64,000 nt of DNA. It comes from Hyphomicrobiales bacterium. Lineage in GTDB: Bacteria > Pseudomonadota > Alphaproteobacteria > Rhizobiales > Rhizobiaceae. Shown here piece by piece: positions 51,692 to 61,710 of the stretch (position 1 is its first letter; each line of letters begins with the position of its first letter). The notes under the pieces are model-generated. The model was not told the origin of the DNA and did not search any database. It worked only from the letters and a program-made list of their open reading frames with translations. The translations under genes and the position numbers were made by a program. The stretch spans positions 1 to 64,000 of the forward strand of contig UCEZ01000036.1 in NCBI GenBank assembly GCA_900471525.1, given 5' to 3'.

Positions 51692-51892
51692 CTAGTTGCT
51701 TCCCTGCTTCAAGATCCCCGCCAGCACGTCATAACCAGTCGCCGTCAGATGCAAACTGTCGTCGCGGAAATTGGCGCAATTATTCCGAAAGAAGTTCGAG
51801 TGTATGGCCAAAAAATCGAAAAAGTTTTCGTGCTTCATCGGGAAATACCTATTTATACGGGTTACAAGATGAACATCAGATAAGATAATTGC
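51692..51892 (-). pseudogene. C-terminal remnant of an SGNH/GDSL hydrolase
   Basis: The 66 codons after the acyltransferase TAG stop, in the same frame, read AIILSDVHLVTRINRYFPMK and on to DDSLHLTATGYDVLAGILK before a TAG stop. The DSLH box followed by a TxxGYxVLA helix is the block V end of SGNH hydrolases. Blocks I to III are absent and no start codon with a ribosome site exists, so this is a remnant. Its stop lies two bases before the heparinase-like GTG, as if a complete SGNH gene was once coupled to it. Confidence 0.6.
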
Positions 51893-53821
51893 CTATCTTA
51901 GATATCTATCAAGAAGAGTACTTGTTTCGGTGAATGATGTTCTCAGGTGGTTGGTGTCTCTCAATATAGGGGCTCCCTGAATATCGACGGTCCTGCAATT
52001 CGCCGTGTCGCACATCATTTCAAACGGGTCGATGAGCGTGACGCCCCGGATACTCTTGAGTGATGACAGAAATTCCATGACGTGCTTCCGCTTAAACTCC
52101 TGCCGGTCCCGTTTGAGGAACGAAACATCGTCTGTCTCAATCTGGAGAAAGTTTCGTCGAGCCAGTTCGACCGGAGTGTTAAAATCGGAAATGACGGGAG
52201 GGAGCATTATGTTGATGGAAATATTTTCGGATGAGAGTTTTTTTATCTCTTCAAGAAATTCTGAAAATGCTTCACCAATGGATTTGTCTGACGTATCCGC
52301 CTTGCAAGTTTCATTTTTAACGAAGCACAGCTCTCCCAGCGTCGAAAAATAGTCCCAGTAATTGATGATCAAAACCCGATCAAAGCCACCGGATGCGGCC
52401 AGCTCATAGGCCTTGTTATTGTACGTGGCGCATTGACGAAAGCCGCGGTTTATGCCGGGCAAGGCCGGGCAGCCGTGATAGGCGGTTAAAGTGACGCTTG
52501 AAAGATTCGGATCGATTTGAGACCCGGGCAATTTTTCAAGGCGCGGCAACCACATTTGGGCATGCGAGTCCCCGATCACCAATACGCGCGTTCCGCCGGC
52601 GGCACCGGTTGAGAAGACGCAAGGTTTTAGGTCGCCTCTCGAGTTCAAGCCAGCACAGGCGGATTCGTCCTGCCGGTCCAGGCTGGCGTCAATGTAGGAG
52701 CGCCATTTGGCTGTCTCTATACCGTAGAGTGATCCCATATCTCTCAGTATGAGCATATGCAGCAGAGGCAAGATGGCGATAAAGGATGCGCAAACTGTCG
52801 CTGCCGCTGCGATCGTACTGAACCGCCATAATTTCAGCGTTCGTTGCAATGGCCTCTCGATGAGATGATATGAAATCAATCCAAATGTGATTGAAAGCAA
52901 TATTCCCGAGATTACCGCAATGCTGGAATCCAAGACCTGTAGATAATTCATGTATACCAAAATTGGCCAATGCCAAAGATAGATAGAGTAGGAAGAAAGG
53001 CCAATTTGTTCGAAAGGAATATGCAGAAAGCTCCTTTGTATATCCAGGTTTGAGGATATTATTATTGATGTTGCTACAACTGGAACCAATGTCCACAACG
53101 ACGGCCACGGTGTTTCGCTGTCAAAGGTGACGACGCAATATAATATCGCTGCAAAGGATAAGACCGAAGCTGCCGTGGTTTGCTCTTTCCTGAGATGAAG
53201 AAAATAGACGATACCGCCAGCGGCCATTTCCCAGGCCCTGAATGGCAATAGATAGAATATGTAGTTATTATTGGAAACAATCGGTAAAACGCAGATAAGC
53301 AAAGAAACTGCGCTTAGAGCCAGTATAGAATAAAATAGCCGGGATGCTCCAAGGGTGCGTTTACAGATGTACAGATAAAATGGATATAACACGTAGAACT
53401 GCCATTCAGCGGACAGGGACCACGTGTGTAGCAGCCACATTGAACCGGAATCTGGATTGAAATAGTTTATGTTTCTAGCATAAAATAGATTTGAAACGAA
53501 TGTTGCTGCAAAGATGGACTCTTTGAGCAGTTTTTGATGTTGAAGCGGATCGATCAGGAAGAATCCAAGCGTTGAAACGCACAGGATGAGAACCAAAAGG
53601 GCGGGAATTATCCTTATCGATCTGGCTTTGAAGAATCCAATGTAGTCATCCAGGCTTTCGGATGAGACAAGAATTGATGTCATCAGGTAGCCGGAGATGA
53701 CAAAAAATATATCAACGCCGATAAACCCACCGCTGAATCCGTATATATTGAAATGATAAAATACGACGATTGAAACGGCTATCGCTCTCAATACGTTAAT
53801 ATCATTACGAAATTTTCGCAT
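51893..53821 (-). CDS. Acyltransferase (acyltransferase_3 plus SGNH domain, OafA-like)
   Basis: This 642-residue protein has an acyltransferase_3 membrane domain with about ten helices (RAIAVSIVVFYHFNIYGFSG with the catalytic-type histidine, then FIGVDIFFVISGYLMTSIL) and a C-terminal periplasmic SGNH domain with block I VLVIGDSHAQMWLPRL near residue 405 and block V RDTNHLRTSF near residue 620. Such proteins O-acetylate surface polysaccharides. The sequence is visibly more AT-rich than the region, suggesting recent acquisition. It is in line with the glycosyltransferase genes upstream. Confidence 0.92.
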   Translation of the reverse strand: MRKFRNDINVLRAIAVSIVVFYHFNIYGFSGGFIGVDIFFVISGYLMTSILVSSESLDDYIGFFKARSIRIIPALLVLILCVSTLGFFLIDPLQHQKLLKESIFAATFVSNLFYARNINYFNPDSGSMWLLHTWSLSAEWQFYVLYPFYLYICKRTLGASRLFYSILALSAVSLLICVLPIVSNNNYIFYLLPFRAWEMAAGGIVYFLHLRKEQTTAASVLSFAAILYCVVTFDSETPWPSLWTLVPVVATSIIISSNLDIQRSFLHIPFEQIGLSSYSIYLWHWPILVYMNYLQVLDSSIAVISGILLSITFGLISYHLIERPLQRTLKLWRFSTIAAAATVCASFIAILPLLHMLILRDMGSLYGIETAKWRSYIDASLDRQDESACAGLNSRGDLKPCVFSTGAAGGTRVLVIGDSHAQMWLPRLEKLPGSQIDPNLSSVTLTAYHGCPALPGINRGFRQCATYNNKAYELAASGGFDRVLIINYWDYFSTLGELCFVKNETCKADTSDKSIGEAFSEFLEEIKKLSSENISINIMLPPVISDFNTPVELARRNFLQIETDDVSFLKRDRQEFKRKHVMEFLSSLKSIRGVTLIDPFEMMCDTANCRTVDIQGAPILRDTNHLRTSFTETSTLLDRYLR

Positions 53822-53899
53822 ATTCAGGGACTTCCCATCAATATCGTCGGATTTATCAATGTGTAAAATCGATATCGCGTATTCTTTTGGATTTTGTTC

Positions 53900-55015
53900 T
53901 TACTGAATGAGTTTTTGATCGGAAGGCGGCGTTTTACGTGCTGCCATCCAGAGTTTTTCTAAGTTTTCTACGTACAGGCCGATGTCGAGATTCTGATGTT
54001 GAAAAGCTTTGGCATTTTCAGCGAGCGTCGCTCTAAGGTCCGGTCGTGTGAAAAGCAGGGTGATTGCTTCCGCAATTGCCTTCGAATTTCCCGGTGGAAC
54101 AAGCAGACCGGTTTCTCCGTCAATGATGATATCCTCGACCGCGCCAACCGGCGTCGCAATGATCGCAAGGCCCGCAGCCATGCCTTCGATGACCGACATC
54201 GGCAAATTCTCGTCAAAGGACGGCAGCACGAGAACATCCGACCGCGACAGCAGTCTGGCCACCTCATCCGACCCGACCCAGCCCGGCAGCACGACACGAT
54301 CGGCTAGGCCCAGCCGTTCGATCTCCTGGCGTGCTGGCTCTACGTCGCCATCGCCGGCAATGGTCGCGCGCCAGTTTCCGTCTCTCGGAAGCATGGACAG
54401 TGCCTCGACAAGCTGCGGCACGCCTTTTCGTGGGCCGACCCGGCCCAGGAACAGGATGCGTAGGCACCCTGCTTTGTCTTTCACGTGGGGAAGCTGTGGT
54501 CGCGGTGTTGCATTGGGGATGATAGCGATTCGGTCGTCGACGCCGGGAACTTTTTCCGTCACGAAGGATTTCCAGACGTTTCCGAGTACGACGATACGGG
54601 ATGCGGAGGCGAACATGCGTGTGATTGCGTTTGCAACGCCCGGCGCGCTTTCATTCCAGAATTGCCGGAAACGGGATCCGTGGAGATGAATGACATAGGG
54701 TATGCCCAGCAGTCGCGCCCACCGCGCCACGATCATTTTTCGCCTGGTACTTCCGTGACTGGACAGATTGATATGCAGGACGTCGATTCTTCCCAAGACC
54801 TTAAGCAGCGCCATCCTTGCGAGGAGCGCGACGAGATAGAGCGGGGAAAGCACAATGCTACCTTGGCCGCGGGTTGCACCAAAGGAAATGCTGACGTGTT
54901 CGGACGACTTCAGTCGTGCAATCTTGCGGACCTCATCCATGATCCGATCAATGCCGCCCATTCCCCCTTCGCCAAGAGGGGTGGCAATCAAGACATAGGT
55001 GGGGCTATTGGACAT
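53900..55015 (-). CDS. Glycosyltransferase family 4
   Basis: This 371-residue GT-B fold enzyme has the glycine-rich N-terminus ATPLGEGGMGGIDRIMDEVR and the GT4 donor-site region LRILFLGRVGPRKGVPQLVE, DVLVLPSFDENLPMSVIEGM and AAGLAIIATPVGAVEDII, including the EX7E-like motif. It adds a sugar to a lipid-linked oligosaccharide; donor and acceptor are unknown. ATG at 55015 is preceded by GAGTTTCCGGC; a TTG at 55033 would add six residues. Confidence 0.92.
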   Translation of the reverse strand: MSNSPTYVLIATPLGEGGMGGIDRIMDEVRKIARLKSSEHVSISFGATRGQGSIVLSPLYLVALLARMALLKVLGRIDVLHINLSSHGSTRRKMIVARWARLLGIPYVIHLHGSRFRQFWNESAPGVANAITRMFASASRIVVLGNVWKSFVTEKVPGVDDRIAIIPNATPRPQLPHVKDKAGCLRILFLGRVGPRKGVPQLVEALSMLPRDGNWRATIAGDGDVEPARQEIERLGLADRVVLPGWVGSDEVARLLSRSDVLVLPSFDENLPMSVIEGMAAGLAIIATPVGAVEDIIIDGETGLLVPPGNSKAIAEAITLLFTRPDLRATLAENAKAFQHQNLDIGLYVENLEKLWMAARKTPPSDQKLIQ

Positions 55016-55100
55016 GCCGGAAACTCTTTGCAACTGCGGGAACTGTTGGAGATCTGTCTCTGACGGTGCAATCAGAGGGCGTCATGGCAGTACAGTTTTG

Positions 55101-56402
55101 CTATGTGGAATATACGTGGTTTTCCATGTCTATTTCTTTGATGTTTTTCGCCAGTCTTTGATGAAATTCGTAGGAGTGGGAAATGGAAAACGTCAAAAAT
55201 AACGGTAGCAGAAACGAAAATATTTCCATTATAAATGATTCTACCAGGCTTATCTGGATGATGTAGATGTAAAGAACGGATGTGGCGATTGCAGTTCTAA
55301 AGTTTTCCTTGATTGGGGAGATTTTATACAATCTGAAAAATTCGCTGATCGCAAAAAAAATCAAAAAAATCAGGCCGAGATAGCCAAAGTAGACAAAAAT
55401 ATCGACATAGGCGTTCTGGCTGTTCGGAAGTGCAGTCAGTTCATAGCTGAGATTTGGGCGAACCCATTGGAAGAATCCCGCGACATATCCGTATCCCAGC
55501 CAATTGTTGGGTCCCAGGATATCCAGGATCATCAGCCAAAGAGGGGCTCTACCCGTCAGGTCGGTGGATTTTCCCAAGGCATCGAGCGTCGCATAAAACA
55601 GGCTGATGCCAAAGAACAAGACGATGGTTGTTCCGAACAGGATTGTAATCGTAAAGAAAAGCCGATTGTCGCGTTTATAAAAGGCGTGCGCCACGATGCC
55701 GGACAGCAGGCAAACGACAAGCGAGATGAGAGCTCCGCCGGAGTTCGACATGAAAATGCACGTCAGTGCACTAACGCCAATCAGGATGCGGCTGGCTATA
55801 CGGAAGGTCGGTGCTCCACAGAAAATCAAAATCGCGACATAAAGCGCGGAAAATTGACCCAGCTTTGTCCTGTGATCGAAGACGCCCCGCCAGGAGCCAG
55901 CATGCACGAATTGCACCGCGTCGCTCTGCTGGTGAACTCCGAACTCTGGCAGAAGAACGACGGTGGCAATCGACAACAGGATGAGTGTTGCACCGGCTTT
56001 CAGATAAAGGTCGAGAATTTCGTCTGCCGATAACCTGAGCGCGATAGCAAGCGCAAACATGTAGAGGCAGAAAAGCGAGATCGACGATGTGATGGTCGTA
56101 TAACGATCAACAGACCAAATCGCCGACATGAAGCATAGACCGACGAAGAAGAGGTGATATTTCGATCTGAAAAGCAGGGTAAGCAAGGCCCCCGATCGCC
56201 CGGCGATAAGCAGGGTCGAGATAAACATTATAAGCAAAAATATATAACGTCGGATATCCGTTGTGCTTTCCGGACCGCGCGTGACCTCAAGCGGATTGAT
56301 ATAAAGGCTGTAGGCACCGCAAAGAAACAGGATCGCGATGAAAAAGAACAGGTAGGTAAATTTACCTACAGACCTTTGGGGCGCGGTGTTTTCAGGCATC
56401 AT
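55101..56402 (-). CDS. O-antigen ligase / polymerase family protein (Wzy/ExoQ-like)
   Basis: This 433-residue inner-membrane protein has ten to twelve hydrophobic segments and the Wzy_C/O-antigen-ligase signature in a periplasmic loop: SWRGVFDHRTKLGQFSALYV near residue 165 and DLTGRAPLWLMILDILGPNN near residue 300. It should polymerise or ligate polysaccharide repeat units. Its ATG directly follows the TGA of the upstream glycosyltransferase gene (TGAATG), indicating coupled translation. Base composition is AT-rich like the acyltransferase gene. Confidence 0.92.
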   Translation of the reverse strand: MMPENTAPQRSVGKFTYLFFFIAILFLCGAYSLYINPLEVTRGPESTTDIRRYIFLLIMFISTLLIAGRSGALLTLLFRSKYHLFFVGLCFMSAIWSVDRYTTITSSISLFCLYMFALAIALRLSADEILDLYLKAGATLILLSIATVVLLPEFGVHQQSDAVQFVHAGSWRGVFDHRTKLGQFSALYVAILIFCGAPTFRIASRILIGVSALTCIFMSNSGGALISLVVCLLSGIVAHAFYKRDNRLFFTITILFGTTIVLFFGISLFYATLDALGKSTDLTGRAPLWLMILDILGPNNWLGYGYVAGFFQWVRPNLSYELTALPNSQNAYVDIFVYFGYLGLIFLIFFAISEFFRLYKISPIKENFRTAIATSVLYIYIIQISLVESFIMEIFSFLLPLFLTFSISHSYEFHQRLAKNIKEIDMENHVYST

Positions 56403-57632
56403 TCATCGTGCTCCGATACAGTGGCTGCGGTAGGCATCGGCGACGAGACCGGATAAAACGCGGTACGAACGATTGGTCTCAAGCCAGTGTTTTGCGTTGG
56501 CAACCTCTTCCGGCGAAGGCTCACCTGCCTCGAATGCGCGCTGCAGGCCGTCATCGAAACCTTGCGGCTTAAACTCGGTTATTGTGCCCAATCCCGTGTG
56601 ATTGAGCAAAAATACCTGATCCGGATGTGAATTGGCCACAACCCTTTTGCCGATTGCCAGGTATTCGACCAGTTTCGTCGGCGTCGCCGAGCGATGCATT
56701 TTTGAGTGGATCGGGTAGGGGCTGATGCAAATTCCGGCACGCTTAACATGCGACAGCATGTCTTCAAGCGGCATGTGCTCCAGGAAGACGAGGTGGTCTT
56801 CGACGCCATACAGCCGCATGGCGCGCCGCACGGCATCGCGCTCCGCCTGCGTTGCCCTTCCGGCGATCACAAAAATCCAGTCACGATGTCGTGCGATAAA
56901 GCGAGCAACGCCCTCCGATGGAATGTCCATGTTTCGCGACAGATCGAGCGTACCGGAATAGAAGATCGACTGACGCGTGTCATAGATCGAATTCGTTGAA
57001 GGAGATATCGTGTCTGGATTGTACAGATCGAGATTTATCCCCATCGGAACGGCAGTTATTTTGGCCTTGCTTATGCCAAGTGCCGCAACGTCTCTTTTCA
57101 TCTGATCGCTCTGTACAAAAATATGGCGGGCAAGACGCAATACGATCAGATACAGGCTGACAAAGCCCAGAGTGCCATAGCCGAATTGAAGCAGCGCTTT
57201 CCAAAGCGCCCCCTGGGCCAGATAGCTCCTGGCTCTGTAGAAATTGCTGAGCTCCATAGGAAACGACATCCAGTAGACGAACGGACGCCTGATGATCAGG
57301 GCAACGAGAAGATAGACCAAGGCCAGGAACATGGTGTCGCGGCACTGAATGATATCGGGCCGCTCGCGCAGAATTCGTTTTATGCCCGCGATATGAAGCG
57401 CCAGATCACTCAACAGCCGATTTTTGCGACGCTCTGCATGAGGTGCCGGCAGCACATAATCGACATTGGGATTGGGCTGCGGTTCCGGGCGCCCGCCTTC
57501 ATCCCACCCCATCAGAAATGTCAGCCGATAGTCACCGGAGAGATATCTGAGATAGAGCTCCGTGATATCGACTCGGAAGGGGGGATATTTGTCTTTGGTA
57601 ACAATGAAAATGGATTTTTGGGTGTCGCTCAT
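56403..57632 (-). CDS. Glycosyltransferase family 4-like
   Basis: This 409-residue GT-B type glycosyltransferase has a C-terminal donor-binding half: SIFYSGTLDLSRNMDIPSEG, DHLVFLEHMPLEDMLSHVKR and KMHRSATPTKLVEYLAIGKR with the acidic pair. The N-terminal half is more divergent (KDKYPPFRVDITELYLRYLS). The ATG overlaps the flippase stop by four bases. The sugar is unknown. Confidence 0.88.
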   Translation of the reverse strand: MSDTQKSIFIVTKDKYPPFRVDITELYLRYLSGDYRLTFLMGWDEGGRPEPQPNPNVDYVLPAPHAERRKNRLLSDLALHIAGIKRILRERPDIIQCRDTMFLALVYLLVALIIRRPFVYWMSFPMELSNFYRARSYLAQGALWKALLQFGYGTLGFVSLYLIVLRLARHIFVQSDQMKRDVAALGISKAKITAVPMGINLDLYNPDTISPSTNSIYDTRQSIFYSGTLDLSRNMDIPSEGVARFIARHRDWIFVIAGRATQAERDAVRRAMRLYGVEDHLVFLEHMPLEDMLSHVKRAGICISPYPIHSKMHRSATPTKLVEYLAIGKRVVANSHPDQVFLLNHTGLGTITEFKPQGFDDGLQRAFEAGEPSPEEVANAKHWLETNRSYRVLSGLVADAYRSHCIGAR

Positions 57633-59146
57633 GGCGTGCCGCTCGTTGCGAGAATCCGTGAGGCAAACGGTATGCGGATCAAAAACCTGACCGGTATTTG
57701 GCTGCGCAGGACCTGCTTTTCCCGTTCCGACATCGCGTTTTGGAACAGTAGCAGATACGCAATAGAGGTCATGAGGACGAGCTGGACGGCGACGTCGGCC
57801 GGGAAAGAGGCGTATCGGCCAAACGCGTAGGCCAGCAGCACGATGCTGATGGCGCCGATCCAGGCCAGAAATTTCAAATCCAGAAATGTCCGGTTTTCCC
57901 TCGGAATCGTCAGATAGATGATCGAAGCGCGGACGATGCTGTCGGCCACGGGTATCATCATGATGACCGAGGCGCTCAGACGATCGGCAAAGACCAGGAT
58001 GGCTGCGATCGAAGCCAGACTGACGAGAGAGGAGAAGTTCTGCCCCCGGTACGATCCCGAAAAGCTGGCGATCACCTGCAAAACCGCCACGCTGATGGCA
58101 ATCGTCGGCATCATGAGAAGAATGGGAAGAAAGTAGCCGAGGCCCGCAAACCGGTCGCCCGCGAGAATTTGCAGGATCAGTTCGCCGTGCGGGGCAACGA
58201 CCGTCAGCGCCAGCAGAATGAGGATCGCATCCAGCTTGATCAGCAGGGAGAACAGAGTGGCCCCCTTCTGGACGTCGATCAGCCCGGCATCTGTGCGGTA
58301 GTTGGCGGATCTCGCTTCCACCAGTGGAAAGATCATGGCGCCGGGCGCGTAGCGTATGAGGCTGCTGACCAGAGACTGGCAGAAAATCAGGGCAGCCAGC
58401 TCCCGCGTCGTAAATGCACCGACTACCAGAAGCCTGAGCATTGCCGGCGACGTTGCAAGATAAGCAAGGCCGGCGATATGACCGGCCAACCCTGTTGCGA
58501 AAACATCGGAAAATGGGACGGCCGGGAGAGTGCGTTGAGCGCCCCGCCGCTTGCGCAGAACGCGCAGGCTGTTTGCTCCCAGAATAAGGCAGGCTAGGCC
58601 TTGGGTGGTCGCCATCACGGCGATCACCGTGCTGCTGTCAAACGGCGCGTGCGGATAATAGTAGAGGCCCAGGATGACAAGAACGCGGATCGCCGGCTCG
58701 CCAAGCGAAATGATGCGCGACATTCTTTGCTGGTCCAGCGTCTGCGACGTCGCTTCCGCATCCAGATAGAGGCAGGATGCGATGCAGTAAAAGGCGATGA
58801 CCCATAAATTGCTGTCTGCGATCAGTGCAGCGATTTCCAGATCCGACCACTTTGCCGCGGCAAAGCAGAGATAGATGACGACGATGATCGCAGCATATTT
58901 CCCGCCCAGGATCGCCAGGATATGCCGAAGCGATACATTCGAAAAATAAACGACGGGTATGTATTTCGGAATGATTCGCTGGGTTCCCAGCGAAACCAGG
59001 GTCCCGACCAGGGAAGAAAATGCGAAGACAATGCCGACGATCGAGTATTCGTGGATGTCCAGATGCCTGACAAGGAATATCTGGAAGAAGAAAGTGATGA
59101 AGAGCGCGGGGACGCGGCCCGACAAATAGAGGATAAACCTGTTCAT
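57629..59146 (-). CDS. Lipopolysaccharide biosynthesis flippase (Wzx/PST-like)
   Basis: This 505-residue protein has about twelve to fourteen hydrophobic segments and the polysaccharide-transporter pattern (LYLSGRVPALFITFFFQIFL, then GIVFAFSSLVGTLVSLGTQR at the N-terminus). It should flip the lipid-linked repeat unit to the periplasm. Its start overlaps the TGA of the upstream glycosyltransferase (ATGA), and its stop overlaps the next one, so all three are coupled. Confidence 0.9.
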   Translation of the reverse strand: MNRFILYLSGRVPALFITFFFQIFLVRHLDIHEYSIVGIVFAFSSLVGTLVSLGTQRIIPKYIPVVYFSNVSLRHILAILGGKYAAIIVVIYLCFAAAKWSDLEIAALIADSNLWVIAFYCIASCLYLDAEATSQTLDQQRMSRIISLGEPAIRVLVILGLYYYPHAPFDSSTVIAVMATTQGLACLILGANSLRVLRKRRGAQRTLPAVPFSDVFATGLAGHIAGLAYLATSPAMLRLLVVGAFTTRELAALIFCQSLVSSLIRYAPGAMIFPLVEARSANYRTDAGLIDVQKGATLFSLLIKLDAILILLALTVVAPHGELILQILAGDRFAGLGYFLPILLMMPTIAISVAVLQVIASFSGSYRGQNFSSLVSLASIAAILVFADRLSASVIMMIPVADSIVRASIIYLTIPRENRTFLDLKFLAWIGAISIVLLAYAFGRYASFPADVAVQLVLMTSIAYLLLFQNAMSEREKQVLRSQIPVRFLIRIPFASRILATSGTP

Positions 59147-60279
59147 GGCCGGCTTCCGGCCGCTGTCGTCTGGATTCGCCGCAGAAATTCGGGCTCGATG
59201 TTTTTCCAGAGATATTGTTCGGAATTGGAAAGCGACCGCGTTTTCAGTCGGCCGATTTTTTCCTGATTCTGCGTAATCCGGATCAAGGCCTCCAGAAGCG
59301 ATTGTGAATCATATTCGAAGATGACCCCGTTTTCCTCGTTGTCGATGAAATGGGTGTGGGTCGAAATATTGTTGGCGAGAACCGGAAGTCCTGCGACCTG
59401 ATACTCGAACAGCTTTGTAGGCGGATTGAACCGGTAATACTCCTTGTCCGCCCAGATGCAGATACCGAAATCCTTGCCGTGCAGGTGTCCGATAACCTCT
59501 GCGCCGGACACGCGGCCGAGCACCGTGATGGTGTTTTCGGCACCGCGGCTCTTGATGAAATCAAGGCAGTATTGCCGTTGGGTCTCCACGGCTCCGACGA
59601 TGGTCAAGTGAACCGGAAGCCCTTTATCCTGTGCCGCGCAAAACCCCTCGAGCATGACGTCGCGTCCGCGGTCCTGCTCGACGGAGCCGGCATAGACGAA
59701 GTGAACCTTGCCGTTGGGTTCGTCACCTGCGGCGGTGACCGGCCGGAACGCGTCCGAGACGCCCATCTGAACGAGCCGCGTTTTCTGCTCGGAAACGCCG
59801 TGGGCGAGAAGATCCTGCCGATGCGCTTCCCCGATCGGCATGACGAGATCGGCTTTCTTCGCGCCGGAATAGCACAATCCGCGGAGGATTTTGCGGATCG
59901 GGCGCATGGGCCGCAGGCGGCTCGGCCCGAAGAAATGGGAAGGGTGTTCGTTCCAGTAGAGTGCAATCCGCGCCTTCTTCGGAAGTGCCAGGATGAAGGG
60001 GCTACCCTGGCTTCCTAACATCACCACGAGATCGTAGGTCTTTTTTCGGATGAGACTCGTAACGCGCGTGAAATAATCGAGTTGAGACGGAAGCCCCTTG
60101 AATCTTGGTTGAACGACGACCTCATTGAAGCTGGAATTGCTGAATTCTTGCCTGTGCCGCACCGAATACCGGCAATAGAGATCGACGTCAGAAATCGCAC
60201 CCAGAGCAGCCACCCTGTAGGAAAAATCCATAAAGCCGGTCAGGTTGTCGTGAAAATAGGTGACGACGGCGATTTTCAT
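59143..60279 (-). CDS. Glycosyltransferase family 4
   Basis: This 378-residue GT-B enzyme begins MKIAVVTYFHDNLTGFMDFS and has VHFVYAGSVEQDRGRDVMLE, NTITVLGRVSGAEVIGHLHG and RFNPPTKLFEYQVAGLPVLA with the donor-site acidic residue. The start ATG at 60279 was chosen because the 65-residue extension is arginine-rich. It is followed by a four-base overlap with the flippase gene and preceded by a 169-base gap from the next gene. Confidence 0.92.
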   Translation of the reverse strand: MKIAVVTYFHDNLTGFMDFSYRVAALGAISDVDLYCRYSVRHRQEFSNSSFNEVVVQPRFKGLPSQLDYFTRVTSLIRKKTYDLVVMLGSQGSPFILALPKKARIALYWNEHPSHFFGPSRLRPMRPIRKILRGLCYSGAKKADLVMPIGEAHRQDLLAHGVSEQKTRLVQMGVSDAFRPVTAAGDEPNGKVHFVYAGSVEQDRGRDVMLEGFCAAQDKGLPVHLTIVGAVETQRQYCLDFIKSRGAENTITVLGRVSGAEVIGHLHGKDFGICIWADKEYYRFNPPTKLFEYQVAGLPVLANNISTHTHFIDNEENGVIFEYDSQSLLEALIRITQNQEKIGRLKTRSLSNSEQYLWKNIEPEFLRRIQTTAAGSRP

Positions 60280-60448
60280 CGTGGAAGCCTTGAGAATGCG
60301 CAAGGCAAGGCGCACGCAGGGCGGAGCGCCAGGATGCCCTCGCGATGGGTCCTCAAACCTTCGACTATGTCCTTGATCACCATCAACAAACCTGTGCAAT
60401 ATCGCTTCAAAATACCAACGGACGAGCGAAAAGATCGCCGCGGCTGAC

Positions 60449-61708
60449 CTATGGCCGTGCATTCTTGTAGGCATCGATCAGCTTCGGCACCTCGTAGCTC
60501 CAGGCCATCTGCGTTTCCACGCGATTGCGCCCGAAAGCGCCCATTCGGGCACCGCGCACCGGATCGGCAAGAAGCTCGGCGATCTTGACGGCAAAATCGA
60601 CCGGATCGTTCGCCTTTGCGTAGAGCGAGGCTTCCTGCGCGCTGAAACGGCCTTCGGTGACATCGAACTGGACGATCGGCTTGCCGACGGCCATGTATTC
60701 GAGGATCTTGTTCATCGTCGATTTGTCGTTCATCGGGTTGACGCGGTCCGGATTGACGCAGACATCAGCCGTCGACAGCACCTCGAACAGCGTCTGGTCC
60801 GGCGCTCGACCGGTAAAGGTGACGTAGTCCGAAAGCCCCATCTTCTCGGACATCGCCTGCAACGCGGCAAGGCTCGGGCCGCCGCCGACGAGCGCGAACT
60901 GGATATCCTGCCGGCCGAGATCGTGGACCAGATGCCGGGCGGCCTCGAGAAGCAGATCGATGCCTTCCTGATCGCCCATGACGCCGACATAGCCGACCAG
61001 AAACCGGCGCCCGTTCTTCAGGGCAGGGTTCGGCGCCACCGCCTTCACACGCGTCAGGTCCGGCCCGCTGCGAACGACGAAAATGTCCTTCGCCTTCTTG
61101 CCGCCGCGCTCGATCGCGATCTTCTTGTAGCTCTCATTGGTGGAGATGACGGTGTCCGCCGTCTTGAAGGTGAGCCATTCGAAAAGGCACATCAGCCGCC
61201 AGAAGAAACCGCGTTTGTTGAACTTGGCTTCGTAGAGTTCAGGATTGATGTCGTGGTGATCGAAGATGTAGCGCTTGCCGATCAGCTTGAACTGCCAGGC
61301 GACAAGGAAGATCAGGTCCGGCGGGTTGCACCCGTGCAGCGTGTCGAAGCCGTGGCGGAACAGGATCTTCCAGGCAAGCAGCGTTTCCCATATGAGAGCG
61401 GCGCCGTATTCCAAGAGGTAGCCAAGGGCGCCGCCGGCATCCAGCGGCAGGGGGTGGCGGTAGATGTGTATGCCGTCGAGATGTTCGTACCGCGCCGTAT
61501 AACCCTTGCCCGTCGGGCAGATGATCGCGACTTCGGCACCGGCCGCGCGTAGCGTCCTTGCCTCCTGCCAGACGCGCCGGTCGAAGGGCACCGGCAGGTT
61601 TTCGACGATGATCAGCACCTTTCTGCCCGAAAGAGCGCCGGAGATGGTGTCGGTGCGTGCGTGCGTGGTGGTGGTGCTGTTTTGAACTGCTGTGTCCATC
61701 GTTGCCAT
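60449..61708 (-). CDS. Glycosyltransferase family 4 (WbuB/WcaI-like)
   Basis: This 419-residue protein has the GT4 layout: KVLIIVENLPVPFDRRVWQE at the start, IFDHHDINPELYEAKFNKRG in the first half, LVGYVGVMGDQEGIDLLLEA and STMNKILEYMAVGKPIVQFD at the donor site. This subgroup often adds N-acetyl sugars to polysaccharide units. The gene starts two bases after the stop of the nucleotide-sugar dehydrogenase, so they are one transcription unit. Confidence 0.93.
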   Translation of the reverse strand: MATMDTAVQNSTTTTHARTDTISGALSGRKVLIIVENLPVPFDRRVWQEARTLRAAGAEVAIICPTGKGYTARYEHLDGIHIYRHPLPLDAGGALGYLLEYGAALIWETLLAWKILFRHGFDTLHGCNPPDLIFLVAWQFKLIGKRYIFDHHDINPELYEAKFNKRGFFWRLMCLFEWLTFKTADTVISTNESYKKIAIERGGKKAKDIFVVRSGPDLTRVKAVAPNPALKNGRRFLVGYVGVMGDQEGIDLLLEAARHLVHDLGRQDIQFALVGGGPSLAALQAMSEKMGLSDYVTFTGRAPDQTLFEVLSTADVCVNPDRVNPMNDKSTMNKILEYMAVGKPIVQFDVTEGRFSAQEASLYAKANDPVDFAVKIAELLADPVRGARMGAFGRNRVETQMAWSYEVPKLIDAYKNARP

Positions 61709-61710
61709 CC

